A stretch of DNA of 64,000 bases from Nocardioides sp. B-3 (GTDB lineage: Bacteria > Actinomycetota > Actinomycetes > Propionibacteriales > Nocardioidaceae). The stretch covers positions 3,844,001 to 3,908,000 of the forward strand of contig NZ_CP087968.1 in NCBI RefSeq assembly GCF_024703895.1, in the 5' to 3' direction. Made by a program: the position numbers and the translations under genes. The notes beneath the pieces were generated by a model that was given only the letters and a program-made list of their open reading frames with translations, was not told where the DNA came from and made no database searches. This document shows, piece after piece, positions 28,983 to 38,792 of this stretch (within the stretch, counting starts at the first letter, position 1; each line of letters begins with the position of its first letter).

Positions 28983-30466
28983 TCAGCTGGGGTCGGGCAA
29001 CAGGCCGAACGTGCCGTTGCACGTCCAGCCACGACAGCTCAGCAGCTGGAGCCGGCGCTGCTCGAGGAGCGCGCGGATCTCGAGGTATCCGGGGTCGTCG
29101 TACCGGTTGATCAGCTCGTGCGGATCGCGCAGGTTGTCGTAGAGGAAGCCGTCGGCACCGTTGACGCCGTACAGGTAGCGGGTCGTGCGCACGCCTCGGT
29201 AGGCCCACCCGTCCCCACCGTCGTCGCCGGTCTGGACGAGGGTGGTGTCGTGGAACGGCTGGTCCCGGCCGCGCAGGGTCGGGGTGAACGAGAGTCCGTC
29301 GAGCTGCCAGCCGGGCTGCACGTCGGCGAGCGAGGTGAAGGTGGCGGGCAGGTCCACGAGCGTGACCGGCAGCTCGGAGGTCGTGCCGTGGTCGATGCCG
29401 GGGCCGCGCACGAGCAGCGGCACCTGCATCACCTCCTCGGTGAGCACGTTCTTGCCGACGAAGCGGTGCTCGCCCGGGGAGTAACCGTTGTCGGAGGAGA
29501 AGACGATGACGGTGTTGTTCAGCTCGCCGACGCTGCGCAGCGTCTCGACGAGTGACTCGACGGCCCGGTCGACCGCCTGCAGGGCGCGGAGGCGCGCGGG
29601 TGCTCGGTGCTGACGACCTCAGGGTCGGCCAGTCGGCGGGTGCGGAACGGTCGGGGCTGGTCGAGCACGTCGCGCTCGTTGAAGGAGGGTGAGCGGAACG
29701 ACGGCGGGACCGCCCGGGCGAAGCGCCCCTTGTCCCTCGCGGCTGCGGGCGGTGGCACCGGCGTGCCGTTGCCGTTGATGCGGTAGTGCGGAGCAAGGTG
29801 CCGGGAGTAGACGAGGAACGGCTCGTCGTGGTCCGCGAACTCACGCACCGTCTCGTTGGTGCGCTCGGCGATCACGTCGGTGACATAGCTGTCGCGGTAG
29901 GTCTTCGGGTCACCGTCGTTGTCGAACGCGAAGTCGAAGTAGTCGTAGACCCCGGCACTGAGCGCGTCCCAGTGGTCCCAACCGGAGGGCCGGACGTCCT
30001 GAGCGGTGTAGCCGTTGAGGAACTTGCCGATGAAGCCCGTCCGGTAGCCGCCCCGCTTGAACCACGAGCTGATCTCGTGCGTCGGGTCGAGGGCCCGGAA
30101 GCCGCCGAAGGGCCCGGCGTTGTGCTGCACGCCGTTGTTCTGGGCGTACTGACCGGTGACCAGCTGGGCGCGTGCCGGGCAGCACAGCGGATGTGGCGAG
30201 ATCGCGTCGGTGAAGTCGATGCCGCGCTCACCCAGCAGCTCGCGGGTGTGCGGCATCCACCGCAGGTCGTCCTCGCGCATGTCGTCGGTCATCACGAAGA
30301 CGATGTTGGGACGTTCCTCACCGGCGGCGGGGGCCGCGACAGACGCACCGACGGCCGCCTGCACCGCGCCCGGCAGGGTGGTGGCCTCCTCGGCCAACGT
30401 CACACCCGAGGCAGCCAGCAACAAGACGATCAGCGCGGTTGTCCCGCTGCGAACCCACGCCTGCAT
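28983..30466 (-). CDS. Secreted sulfatase
   Basis: A signal peptide of about 25 residues (SGTTALIVLLLAASGVTLAEE) precedes a sulfatase domain: RPNIVFVMTDDMREDDLRWMP with the metal-binding DD, and the modification site HPLCCPARAQLVTGQ, a CxPxR motif whose first Cys becomes formylglycine. Later metal ligands are in FSSDNGYSPGEHRFVGKN, which follows a frame slip near 29605. I start at the ATG 30466, preceded by AAGGGA, rather than an earlier in-frame codon. It would remove sulfate from an extracellular ester; the substrate is unknown. It is divergent from the CNNM genes, with 120 bases of promoter region between. Confidence 0.85.
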
Positions 30467-30586
30467 GCTGTCCCTTTGTTGCCTCGATCGGAGGGCACAG
30501 CGTAGGCGGTGGCGCGCCCCCTCCCCAAAGCGGTGAGCGCCCGCCCCGACTGCCGTCACCGTTGGCTGCCTCGCTTACGCTGAAGT

Positions 30587-31926
30587 GTGACCCCGTGGCT
30601 GCTCCTGCTTGCCTCCTTGGCGCTGATAGCCATCTGCGGGCTGTTCGTGGCGGCGGAGTTCTCCTTCGTCACCGTCGACCGCGCGAGCGTCGATCGGGCG
30701 GCGGAGGCCGGGGACACTGGCGCCGAGGGCGTGCAGCACGCGCTGAAGTCGCTCTCGACGCAGCTCTCCGGCGCCCGTGTCGGCATCACGGTCACCAACC
30801 CGGCGGTCGGCTTCCCGGCCGAGCCGGCGATCGCCCAGCTCGTCGACTCACCCCTCGAGGCGCTCGGGGTGCCCGCCGACTGGGTCTCGCCGGTCGCCAT
30901 CGGGATCGGTCTCGCACTCGGCACCGTCCTGACGATGCTCTTCGGTGAGATGGTCCCCAAGAACGTCGCCCCCGGCCATGCCGCTCGAGACCGCGCGCAA
31001 CACCCAGCGCTTCATGCGCGGCTTCACGACCCTGAACAAGGGGCCCATCCGGGTGCTCAACGGCTCGGCCAACGCTCTCGTACGCCGCTTGGGCATCGAG
31101 CCCCGGGAGGAGCTCCGTTCGGCACGCAGCTCGGAGGAGCTCGCGTCGCTGGTGCAGCGCTCCGCCGTCCGGGGCACGCTGGACGCCGAGACCGCGGAGC
31201 TGATGGAACGCAGCGTCGAGTTCGGCACCCGCACGGCCGGCGAGATCATGACGCCCCGCGTCCGCACCACCACCCCCGGACGACACCGAGCGCGCCGAGG
31301 CCGTCATCGAGCTCACCCGCCAGACGGGCCTGTCCCGCTTCCCGGTCCTCGACGCCGAGGACACCGTCGTCGGCACCGTCCACGTCAAGCACGCCGTCGC
31401 ACTGCCCATGCACGAACGCGCCACCACCCGCGTCCGCAAGATCATGGTCAAGTCGACGGTTGTGCCTGACAGCCTGCGCCTCGACCCGCTCCTGTCGCTG
31501 CTGCGTGGCGACGGCTTCCAGATGGCGATCGTGCTTGATGAGTACGGCGGTCATGCCGGCGTCGTCACGCTCGAGGACGTCGTCGAGGAGATCGTCGGCG
31601 ACATCTCCGACGAGCACGACCGGCTCGGGGCCCGCGCCCGTCAGCGCCGTGACGGCAGCTGGAGCCTGTCCGGCCTGTTGCGCCCCGACGAGGTCGAGGA
31701 CGCCACCGGCGTGGAGCTGCCCGACCACGAGGACTACGACACGATCGGCGGGCTCGTCATGCGCGAGCTCGGGAAGATCCCCGCCGCCGGTGACCGGATC
31801 GAGGTCGCCGTACCCGACAGGACGGATCCGGACGAGCCGGGCGAGCACTCGGCCACGCTGACCGTGGAGCGGATGGACGGGCTGCGTGTCGACCGCATCG
31901 AGCTTCGCCTCGTGACGGGGAGACGG
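30587..31926 (+). CDS. CNNM/CBS domain membrane protein (HlyC/CorC family), first of a pair
   Basis: A DUF21 membrane domain (WLLLLASLALIAICGLFVAAE, AEPAIAQLVDSPLEAL, GTVLTMLFGEMVPKNVA) precedes two CBS motifs (MTPRVRTTT..., ELTRQTGLSRFPVLDAED) and a C-terminal CorC domain (LSGLLRPDEVEDATGVELPD). This family moves Mg2+ or Co2+, or is regulatory. Extra Cs in the C5 runs 30969-30973 and 31273-31277 break the frame. GTG at 30587 is the start. No stop separates the end of this protein from the start of the next: RLVTGRR runs in frame into MGDLSGVLL. In related genomes these are two genes, so either a true fusion or a compensating error removed the stop. Confidence 0.8.
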
Positions 31927-32995
31927 ATGGGTGACCTCAGCGGCGTCCTGCTCGCGGTCGTGCTGCTCGCGTTCAACGCCTTCTTCGTCGGTGCGGAGTT
32001 CGCGCTGTTGTCCGCGCGCCGCAGTCAGATCGAGCCTCGCGCCCGGGAAGGCTCGCGCTCGGCGCGCACGGCACTGCGCGCGATGGAGCACGTGTCCCCC
32101 GGTGATGGCGGGGGCCCAGCTGGGCATCACGGTGTGCTCGCTCGGTCTCGGTGCCGTCGGTGAGCCGGCGGTGGCGCACCTGCTCGAGCCCGTCCTCCAC
32201 GCCATGCGCGTGCCCGACGCCGCCCTGCACCCCGTGTCCTTCGTGGTGGCCATGTCGATCGTCGTCTACCTGCACGTCGTGCTCGGCGAGATGGTGCCCA
32301 AGAACATCGCGCTCGCCGGGCCCGACCGCGCGGCGCTGTTCCTGAGCCCGCCGATGATGGTGATCGTGACCCTGCTGAGGCCGTTCATCAGCGTCCTCAA
32401 CCTGACGGCCAACGGCATCCTGCGGCTGCTCGGCATCGAGCCGAAGGACGAGGTGAGCTCCAGCTACACCCGCGAGGAGGTCGCTGCCCTCGTGGAGGAG
32501 TCGCGCGGTGAGGGGATGATCGCCGCCGACGAGTACGACCGTCTCTCGGGCGCACTCGGCTTCACCGAGAAGGTCGTCACGTCCGTGCTGATGCCGGTCG
32601 ACGGGCTCTCCACCGTCCACACCGGTTCCACGCCGGCGGACGTCGAGGCGCTCTGCGCGGCCACCGGCTACAGCCGCTTCCCGGTGACCAGCGACGACGG
32701 CAGCCTCCGGGGCTACCTCCACATCAAGGACGTGCTGCAGAGCGACGAGGCGCGACGCCAGCGCCCGATCGAGGACAAGTGGGTGCGCCCCCTCGCCACG
32801 GTGGGCCCCGACGACGTCCTGCACGAGGCACTTGAGAACCTGCAACGCCGCGGAGCCCACATGGCCCGCGTCGTCACCCGCGAGGGAGCCGTGCTCGGTC
32901 TGGTCACGCTGGAGGACGTGTTGGAGGAGCTCGTCGGAGAGATCCGCGACGGCTCGCACCACGAGTGGGCCGGAACCACGGGCGAGGCTGGATAG
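31927..32995 (+). CDS. CNNM/CBS domain membrane protein (HlyC/CorC family), second of a pair
   Basis: The ATG at 31927 begins a second DUF21 domain (VLLAVVLLAFNAFFVGAEFA, GAQLGITVCSLGLGAVGEPA, VLGEMVPKNIALAGPDRA), then the CBS pair (SVLMPVDGLSTVHTGSTPAD, SRFPVTSDDGSLRGYLHIKD, VTREGAVLGLVTLEDVLEEL). Unlike its neighbour it lacks a clear CorC C-terminal domain. An extra C in 32096-32100 shifts the frame. Length is about 355 residues. Paired CNNM genes are common in Actinobacteria (Rv1841c and Rv1842c in M. tuberculosis). Confidence 0.82.
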
Positions 32996-33038
32996 GGTGA
33001 GGTCGGCAGCACACCGGCGGCCACACCCCGCAGATCCG

Positions 33039-33677
33039 ATGGCAGGCGATTCAGTGCAGGAGCAGACCGGACAGGCAACCGGGCAGTCTCGTGTGTGGAC
33101 GATCCCCAACATCATCAGCATGCTGCGACTGGCGGGCGTCCCGCTGTTCCTGTGGCTGGTGCTCGGTCCCGAAGCCGACGCGTGGGCGCTGGTGGTGCTC
33201 ATGATCTCCGGCGTCACCGACTTCCTCGACGGCTACCTCGCCCGGCGGCTCAACCAGTTCTCCAGCCTCGGCGAGATCCTCGACCCGGTCGCCGACCGGC
33301 TCTACATCCCGGCCGTCGTGGTCGGACTGGCACTGCGCGACATCATCCCGTGGTGGGTGGCGATCATCCTCCCGCTGCGCGACCTGCTGCTGTGGGGGCT
33401 GGTGCCGATCCTGCGCACCCGCGGATACAGCGCGCTGCCGGTGCACTTCCTCGGCAAGGCAGCCACCTTCAACCTGCTCTACGCGTTCCCGCTCCTGCTG
33501 CTGGGGGAGGGCACCGGCGTGGTGCCGACGATGGCCCGGGTGTTCGGCTGGGCCTTCGCTTTCTGGGGCATCGGCCTCTACTGGTGGGCTGGCGTGCTCT
33601 ACGCCCGGCAGGTGCGCAAGCTGATCCGTGACACGCCGCGGCGGGCCACCCGGTCAGCGGCCCAGCCCGGGGACTGA
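33039..33677 (+). CDS. CDP-alcohol phosphatidyltransferase (PgsA2-like)
   Basis: The intact 212-residue membrane protein has the full CDP-alcohol motif D-X2-DG-X2-AR-X8-G-X3-D-X3-D, beginning TDFLDGYLARR at about residue 64. Several hydrophobic segments follow. It would join a polyol phosphate to CDP-diacylglycerol in phospholipid synthesis. It heads the block of genes that matches Rv1822 (pgsA2) through Rv1832, which supports a role as cardiolipin or phosphatidylglycerol phosphate synthase, but the exact product is unproven. The ATG at 33039 or the GTG at 33054 may be used. Confidence 0.88.
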   Translation: MAGDSVQEQTGQATGQSRVWTIPNIISMLRLAGVPLFLWLVLGPEADAWALVVLMISGVTDFLDGYLARRLNQFSSLGEILDPVADRLYIPAVVVGLALRDIIPWWVAIILPLRDLLLWGLVPILRTRGYSALPVHFLGKAATFNLLYAFPLLLLGEGTGVVPTMARVFGWAFAFWGIGLYWWAGVLYARQVRKLIRDTPRRATRSAAQPGD

Positions 33678-33679
33678 GC

Positions 33680-34552
33680 ATGTTCGACCGGACCGCGTCC
33701 GACGCGCCACTGCCACACCACGTCACGACCCCGTTGCTGACGCTCATCACTGAGCGCTCGCTCGACGAGGACTACGCCCACGTCGCCGCAAAGCGCCGCG
33801 CCACCGGCGAGAACGAGCCACCGCGTTCGCGTCTGTGGAGTACGGCGTTGGCCGTGGCCGCCTTCGGAGCGCTGGCCACCATCGTGGCGGTCCAGACCCA
33901 GCGCGACGCCGACGTCCGGGAGCTCGGGCGCGCCGCGCTGATCCGGCAGATCGAGTCGGGTCGTGCCGACGTGGCCGACCTGCAGAAGCAGATCCGCAGC
34001 CTCACCGACGACGGGCTGGCGCTCGACAAGGCCAATGCCGCGCTCGCCGAGGAGGTGGACGACCTCAGCGCCCGGCGCCAGCGGCTCGAGGTCGTCAACG
34101 GCTACATCCCGGTCCGCGGTCCGGGGGTGCGGATCAAGGTGGCCAGTGCGCCCGGCGCCGTACCCAATGACGAGGTGCGCGACTCCGACCCGGCGCTGCT
34201 GGTCGACGGGTTGTTCACCGCGGGAGCCGAGGCGATCGCGATCAACGACCAGCGGATCGTCGCGCTGGGTGGCATCCGCAACACCAATCGGGCCGTCCAT
34301 GTCAACGGCCGGCCGCTGACGCCGCCCTTCGTCGTCGAGGCGATCGGCAATCCGGGCACCCTGCAGGCGCGATTGCTCGAATCCAGTGCAGGATTGGAGT
34401 GGTTCAGCGTGGTGAGTACCTACGGATTCTCCTACGTACCGCAGAATGTCGATGACCTCCGCCTGCCGGCCGCCACGCTGCGGACGTTGCGGCAGGCAAA
34501 GATCGACACGCTCACCGACACACGCCCGGACGAGGAAGGAGCCGCCCCGTGA
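33680..34552 (+). CDS. DUF881 family membrane-anchored protein
   Basis: The intact 290-residue protein has a single membrane anchor (WSTALAVAAFGALATIVAVQ), then a coiled-coil stretch (RQIESGRADVADLQKQIRSL) and the DUF881 fold (RLEVVNGYIPVRGPGVRIKV and LLVDGLFTAGAEAIAINDQR). It resembles Rv1823. The family is of unknown biochemistry and lies outside the membrane by topology. It overlaps the next gene by four bases, and is duplicated two genes later. Confidence 0.85.
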   Translation: MFDRTASDAPLPHHVTTPLLTLITERSLDEDYAHVAAKRRATGENEPPRSRLWSTALAVAAFGALATIVAVQTQRDADVRELGRAALIRQIESGRADVADLQKQIRSLTDDGLALDKANAALAEEVDDLSARRQRLEVVNGYIPVRGPGVRIKVASAPGAVPNDEVRDSDPALLVDGLFTAGAEAIAINDQRIVALGGIRNTNRAVHVNGRPLTPPFVVEAIGNPGTLQARLLESSAGLEWFSVVSTYGFSYVPQNVDDLRLPAATLRTLRQAKIDTLTDTRPDEEGAAP

Positions 34553-34881
34553 TCGCCGCTCTCGGACTCCTGCTCGGCATCCCGGCCGGACTCGTGTTCG
34601 CCCCCGATGTGCCACTGTGGCTCGAGCCCTACCTGCCGATCGCGGTGGTGGCGGCCCTCGACGCGGTCTTCGGTGGGCTGCGGGCATTCCTCGACGGCAT
34701 CTTCGACGACAAGGTCTTCGTCGTCTCGTTCGTGAGCAACGTCGTGATCGCCGCCGCGATCGTCTTCCTCGGTGACCAGCTGGGCGTCGGCGGCCAGTTG
34801 ACCACCGGCGTCGTCGTGGTGCTCGGGATCCGGATCTTCTCCAACGCCGCGGCCATCCGCCGTCACCTGTTCCATGCCTGA
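34549..34881 (+). CDS. sbp: Small basic family protein (Sbp, DUF1290)
   Basis: The 110-residue protein has three membrane helices and the family pattern GIPAGLVFAPDVPLWLEPYLP and ALDAVFGGLRAFLDG. Such proteins are small membrane components found next to DUF881 and division genes, resembling Rv1824. The GTG start overlaps the upstream stop, and its own stop is eight bases inside the next gene. Confidence 0.9.
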   Translation: MIAALGLLLGIPAGLVFAPDVPLWLEPYLPIAVVAALDAVFGGLRAFLDGIFDDKVFVVSFVSNVVIAAAIVFLGDQLGVGGQLTTGVVVVLGIRIFSNAAAIRRHLFHA

Positions 34882-35618
34882 ACAGGACGTTCCCGACGAG
34901 ACCGGTCGCGACCGGCTCCCGGCGACGCTGCGCAGGCCGACGCGGGCCCCGGGCCATCGTCGGCGTACTGCTGGCGGTGCTCGGCTTCTCGGCAGTGGTC
35001 CGGGTCAGGAACAACGAGCAGGACAACACCTACGCCGGACTGCGCGAGCAGGACCTGATCGAGATCCCGGACGCGCTCACCGGCACCGCCGAATGCGCGC
35101 GGCGCGAGGTAGACCGGCTCGAGGGCACGCGCGACCAGCTGCAGTCGGAGTCGACCCGGAGACAGGCGGCGTTGAACGCGACGCAGGAGCGCGTCACCAC
35201 CCTGAACATCATCGCGGGTCTGGTGCCGGTGACCGGCCCCGGCATCCGGGTCCGCATCGAGGAGGAGACCGGCTCGGCCACCCTCGTCTCGTTGCTCGAC
35301 CCGGTGCAGGAGCTGCGGACGGCCGACGCCGAGGCGATGGAGTTCAACGACACCTACCGCCTCGCGGCCCAGAGCTCCTTCAACACCGTCGTCGGCGGCA
35401 TCGAGCTCGACGGCGAGCTGCTCGAGCCGCCGTACATCATCGACGTCATCGGCGAGCCGCACGCTCTGACCAGCGCTATGACCTTCGACAGTGGGCCCAT
35501 CGAGCAGCTGAAACGCGACGGCGCGAGCGTGCAGGTCACCGAGCTCGAGTCGCTCGACGTCGAGAGCGTCCGGGAACCGGTGCGACCCCTGAATGCCGAG
35601 CCCGACCCGGACCAGTAG
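34874..35618 (+). CDS. DUF881 family protein, second copy
   Basis: After MPEQDVPDETGRDRLPATLR an extra C in 34947-34950 shifts the frame; the correct reading gives AIVGVLLAVLGFSAVVRVRN as the membrane anchor, followed by a coiled coil (REVDRLEGTRDQLQSESTRR) and the DUF881 fold (LVPVTGPGIRVRIEE, FNTVVGGIELDGELLEPPYI). Length is 247 residues, corresponding to Rv1825. It completes a DUF881-Sbp-DUF881 trio often found beside gcvH in Actinobacteria. Confidence 0.85.
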
Positions 35619-35653
35619 CCTGCCCACAACCGACCCGAGGAGAAGGAGTCACC

Positions 35654-36040
35654 GTGTATCCCGAGGACCTGAAGTACACCAGTGAGCACGAGTGGGTTCG
35701 CAGCCCCGGCGACGCCGAGGGATCGGTCCGCGTCGGCATCACACACTTCGCCCGGGACGCCCCGGGCGACATCGTCTACGTGTCGCTGCCCGAGGTCGGG
35801 GAGCAGGTCACCGGCGGCGAGACCTGCGGGGAGCTCGAGTCCACGAAGTCGGTGAGCGACGTCTACGCACCGCTGACCGGTGAGGTCGTGGCCCGCAACG
35901 AGACCCTCGACGCCACCCCCGAGCTCGTGAACAACGATCCGTACGCCGCCGGCTGGCTGTTCGAGATCGTGCCGGCCGACGCAGGTGCGGTCGAGGCGCT
36001 GCTGGACGCTGCGGCGTACCAAGCCGGCCCGGAAGGCTGA
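35654..36040 (+). CDS. gcvH: Glycine cleavage system H protein
   Basis: The intact 128-residue protein carries its lipoyl lysine in ELESTKSVSDVYAPLTGEV and the classical start YPEDLKYTSEHEWV. AAGGAG lies six bases before the GTG at 35654. It shuttles the aminomethyl arm between the P and T proteins. gcvP is 3 kb downstream; gcvT and a lipoyl synthetase are not in the window. Confidence 0.95.
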   Translation: MYPEDLKYTSEHEWVRSPGDAEGSVRVGITHFARDAPGDIVYVSLPEVGEQVTGGETCGELESTKSVSDVYAPLTGEVVARNETLDATPELVNNDPYAAGWLFEIVPADAGAVEALLDAAAYQAGPEG

Positions 36041-36168
36041 TCCGCACACGGATCGCGCCGACGTGCCACGCTGCGCATCGTGCGACTGATAGGTTCGAAT
36101 CAGTAGTCAGAGTTGAGGTTTCGCGCCAGTCTCCGGTCTGATCGGGCCCGGCAATCGAGGAGGGTTTC

Positions 36169-36709
36169 ATGCCGTTCTGCACCGCCTGTGGCAAGCAGAA
36201 CCCGGACGATGCGCGGTTCTGTTCGCAGTGCGGCACCCGCCTCGTGACCGACGGCGCGGAGGCGCCGACCGGCACCGCCGGTTCGGAGGGCGCGGCCGGG
36301 GCCAGCGACGCGACCGCGACGATCACCTTCGGCGTCCCCACCCCCGTGGACACCTCGGACCGCAAGCTGAGCCCGGTCGATGCGGCCGCCGTGGACGCGC
36401 TGCCGGGACGGTCACGCGCTGCTCATCGTGCAGCGCGGCCCGAGTGCGGGCAGCCGGTTCCTGCTCGACGCCGACCTGACCGGCGCTGGCCGACACCCTG
36501 ACAGCGAGATCTTCTCGGACGACGTGACGGTGTCGCGTCGTCACGCGGAGTTCCGCCGCGTGGGCAACGACTTCACCGTCAGCGACGTCGGCAGCCTCAA
36601 CGGCACCTACGTCAACCGCGACCGCATCGACTCGGTCGAGCTCACCGACGGCGACGAGGTCCAGATCGGCAAGTACCGCCTCGTCTTCTTCACCAGCGCC
36701 GCAGGCTGA
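36169..36709 (+). CDS. FHA domain protein with N-terminal zinc ribbon (GarA-position)
   Basis: CTACGKQNPDDARFCSQCG at the start is a zinc ribbon (two CxxC). After an extra G in 36405-36407 the rest is a forkhead-associated domain: SAGSRFLLDADLTGAGRHPD, VSRRHAEFRR and VGSLNGTYVNRDRID, whose Arg, Ser and Asn are the phosphothreonine contacts. It occupies the place of garA (Rv1827), the inhibitor of 2-oxoglutarate decarboxylation, but GarA has no zinc ribbon and its double Thr switch is not obvious here, so function is inferred from location only. Length is 179 residues; the ATG at 36169 has GAGGA about ten bases upstream. Confidence 0.85.
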
Positions 36710-36712
36710 TCC

Positions 36713-37441
36713 ATGGCTGAACCCGCTGCGTCTCGGACGCGGATGAACATCGGCCGGGTCCTCGATCACCTGCGCAGCGACTTTCCCGGGGTGACGATCT
36801 CCAAGATCCGCTTCCTTGAGGACCGGGGGCTGATCAAGCCCGAGCGGACGCAGTCGGGCTACCGCAAGTTCTCCGGCGGAGACGTCGACCGGTTGCGCTA
36901 CATCCTGCGGATGCAGCGAGACCACTACCTTCCGCACAAGGTGATCGGCGAGCACCTCGACGCGATCGACCGTGGCCTTGAGCCGCCGGCGATCGACGGC
37001 GTCGTGCCGACGGTGCCCAAGGTCGCACTGGCCCCCGACGGGCTGCCGTCGCCAGAGTCCTTCCGCACCACCAGCGACGTGCGCCTCTCACGGCGCGAGC
37101 TGATCAAGATCGCCGAGATCTCCGAGGAGCTGCTGGCCCAGCTGGAGCAGTTCGCGCTGATCTCCCCACGTCCCGGCACCGGGCACTACGACACCGACGA
37201 CTCGGTCGTGGCCAAGACGGCTCGCGAGCTGGCCGCCTTCGGGTTGGAGCCACGTCACCTGCGGGCCTTCAAGACGGCCGCGGACCGCGAGGTCGGCCTC
37301 GTGGAACAGGTCGTTGCGCCCCTGCAACGCGGCCGTGATGCCGCAGCGAAGGGACGCATCGAGGAGGCGGTCAGCGAGATCGCCGCGCTGTCCGTGCGCC
37401 TGCACGCGACGCTGGTCAAGACGGGCCTGCGTCGCTCCTGA
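36713..37441 (+). CDS. ftsR: MerR-family regulator FtsR
   Basis: The intact 242-residue protein has a MerR N-terminal helix-turn-helix (TISKIRFLEDRGLIKPERTQ) followed by FSGGDVDRLRYILRMQRDHY. It is the counterpart of Rv1828 and of the regulator described as FtsR in Corynebacterium glutamicum, which activates ftsZ. It begins four bases after the FHA stop. Confidence 0.87.
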   Translation: MAEPAASRTRMNIGRVLDHLRSDFPGVTISKIRFLEDRGLIKPERTQSGYRKFSGGDVDRLRYILRMQRDHYLPHKVIGEHLDAIDRGLEPPAIDGVVPTVPKVALAPDGLPSPESFRTTSDVRLSRRELIKIAEISEELLAQLEQFALISPRPGTGHYDTDDSVVAKTARELAAFGLEPRHLRAFKTAADREVGLVEQVVAPLQRGRDAAAKGRIEEAVSEIAALSVRLHATLVKTGLRRS

Positions 37442-37483
37442 CTGCCCGCCGGTCGCTTCACGCCGTCGGAGTAGGGTGAACGA

Positions 37484-37951
37484 GTGCGCGAAGTAGACGT
37501 CATCGGAGTCCGGGTGGAGATGCCCTCCAACCAGCCCATCGTGCTGTTGCGCGAGGCCGGGGGAGAGCGTTACCTGCCCATCTGGATCGGCGCCGTCGAG
37601 GCGACGGCCATCGCGTTCGCCCAGCAGGGCGTCACGCCGCCGCGTCCGTTGACGCATGACCTGATGAAGAACGTGCTGGAAGCGACCGGCCAGCAGCTGA
37701 GCGAGGTGCGGATCACCGATGTCCGTGACGGTGTCTTCTACGCCGAGCTCGTGTTCGTGGGCGGTCAGGAAGTCAGCGCACGGCCGTCGGACTCGATCGC
37801 CCCGGCGCTGCGCATGGGCACGCGGATCGTGTGCGCGGAGGACGTGCTCGACGAGGCGGGGCTGGCCGTGCCGGCCGAGCAGGAGGACGAGGTCGAGGCG
37901 TTCCGGGAGTTCCCGGACCACGTCTCACCGGAAGACTTCGAGGCTCAGTGA
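37484..37951 (+). CDS. Bifunctional nuclease family (DUF151) protein
   Basis: The intact 155-residue protein reads VREVDVIGVRVEMPSNQPIV, with LPIWIGAVEATAIAFAQQG and RPLTHDLMKNVLEATG typical of the DUF151/BFN fold. It corresponds to Rv1829. Some members degrade nucleic acids in vitro; a cellular role is not established. It starts at a GTG 42 bases after ftsR. Confidence 0.9.
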   Translation: MREVDVIGVRVEMPSNQPIVLLREAGGERYLPIWIGAVEATAIAFAQQGVTPPRPLTHDLMKNVLEATGQQLSEVRITDVRDGVFYAELVFVGGQEVSARPSDSIAPALRMGTRIVCAEDVLDEAGLAVPAEQEDEVEAFREFPDHVSPEDFEAQ

Positions 37952-37955
37952 CAGC

Positions 37956-37978
37956 CTCAACCTCACCCTCAGGTTGAG
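37956..37978. promoter_or_regulatory. Inverted repeat, probable MerR-type operator
   Basis: CTCAACCT, seven bases, then AGGTTGAG is a perfect inverted repeat directly upstream of a MerR gene; AGGTTG recurs at once at 37977, giving a partly direct-repeated site. The position and symmetry fit autoregulation by the MerR protein or by FtsR. Confidence 0.6.
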
Positions 37979-38052
37979 GTTGAGGGGTTGCGACACGCCG
38001 CGACCATGATTGACCGGGCTGGATTCGCGGCCTACTTTGAAACGTCTCTGTT

Positions 38053-38105
38053 GTAACTCCACCCGTGTGGTTGCCCTTCCCCGCAGCCTCTTCCCCCGGA
38101 GTTAC
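38053..38105 (+). promoter_or_regulatory. Long inverted repeat before the MerR gene
   Basis: GTAACTCC at 38053-38060 and GGAGTTAC at 38098-38105 are exact complements 37 bases apart. They could form a stem in the leader transcript or be two half-sites. GGAGGG at 38125-38130, just after, is the ribosome site of the gene at 38136. Confidence 0.45.
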
Positions 38106-38135
38106 GCCCAACGGAGTAGGACTCGGAGGGTCGCT

Positions 38136-38739
38136 GTGGCTGTGAACGAGAACGACCGGGACCGCCCGGCCGCCGCACACGCGGCCAAGGCGGCCGAGGC
38201 CGCTGAGGAGCAGGGACTGCTCTTCACCGACGACGTCTCGACACTGCCGAGCGACACCGGCTACCGCGGACCGACGGCGTGCAACGCCGCCGGCATCACC
38301 TACCGCCAGCTCGACTACTGGGCGCGCACCGGACTGGTCAGAGCCGACCGTCCGCGGGGCCACCGGCTCGGGCTCGCAGCGTCTCTACTCCTTCCGCGAC
38401 ATCTTGATCCTCAAGGTCGTGAAGCGCTTGCTGGACGCGGGCATCTCGCTGCAGCAGATCCGCACCGCCGTACAACACCTGCGGGAGCGGGGCACCGACG
38501 ACCTGACGCGTGTGACGCTGATGAGCGACGGTGCCAGCGTCTACGAGTGCACCAGCAATGACGAGGTCATCGACCTCCTGCAGGGCGGTCAGGGCGTCTT
38601 CGGCATCGCCATCGGCGGCGTCTGGCGCGAGATCGAGGGCACCCTCGCCGAGCTGCCCAGCGAGCGTGCCGCCGAGGACGTCAGCGACGTCGCCGGTGAC
38701 GAGCTGGCCGCAAGGCGCGCCGCCCGCAAGATCGGCTGA
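38136..38739 (+). CDS. MerR-family regulator (Rv1830-position)
   Basis: Starting at the GTG (GGAGGG five bases upstream), the protein has ACNAAGITYRQLDYWARTGLV; an extra A near 38341 shifts the frame, and the correct reading continues EPTVRGATGSGSQRLYSFRD, then ILILKVVKRLLDAGISLQQI. This is the atypical MerR family of M. tuberculosis Rv1830, with a long acidic C-terminal tail. Length is 200 residues. It sits between DUF151 and the glycine riboswitch-gcvP unit, the conserved order. In mycobacteria the protein has been linked to growth control and drug tolerance; here that is only an analogy. Confidence 0.82.
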
Positions 38740-38792
38740 GCCGACCACGGCTCGATCGGCATGACACGGTAGGCTGGTGCCGCTGACGATCC

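Noticed and set aside
33599-35029. A 476-codon minus-strand frame over DUF881/Sbp
   Set aside because: The plus-strand genes match known families with ribosome sites and overlaps; the opposite frame does not.
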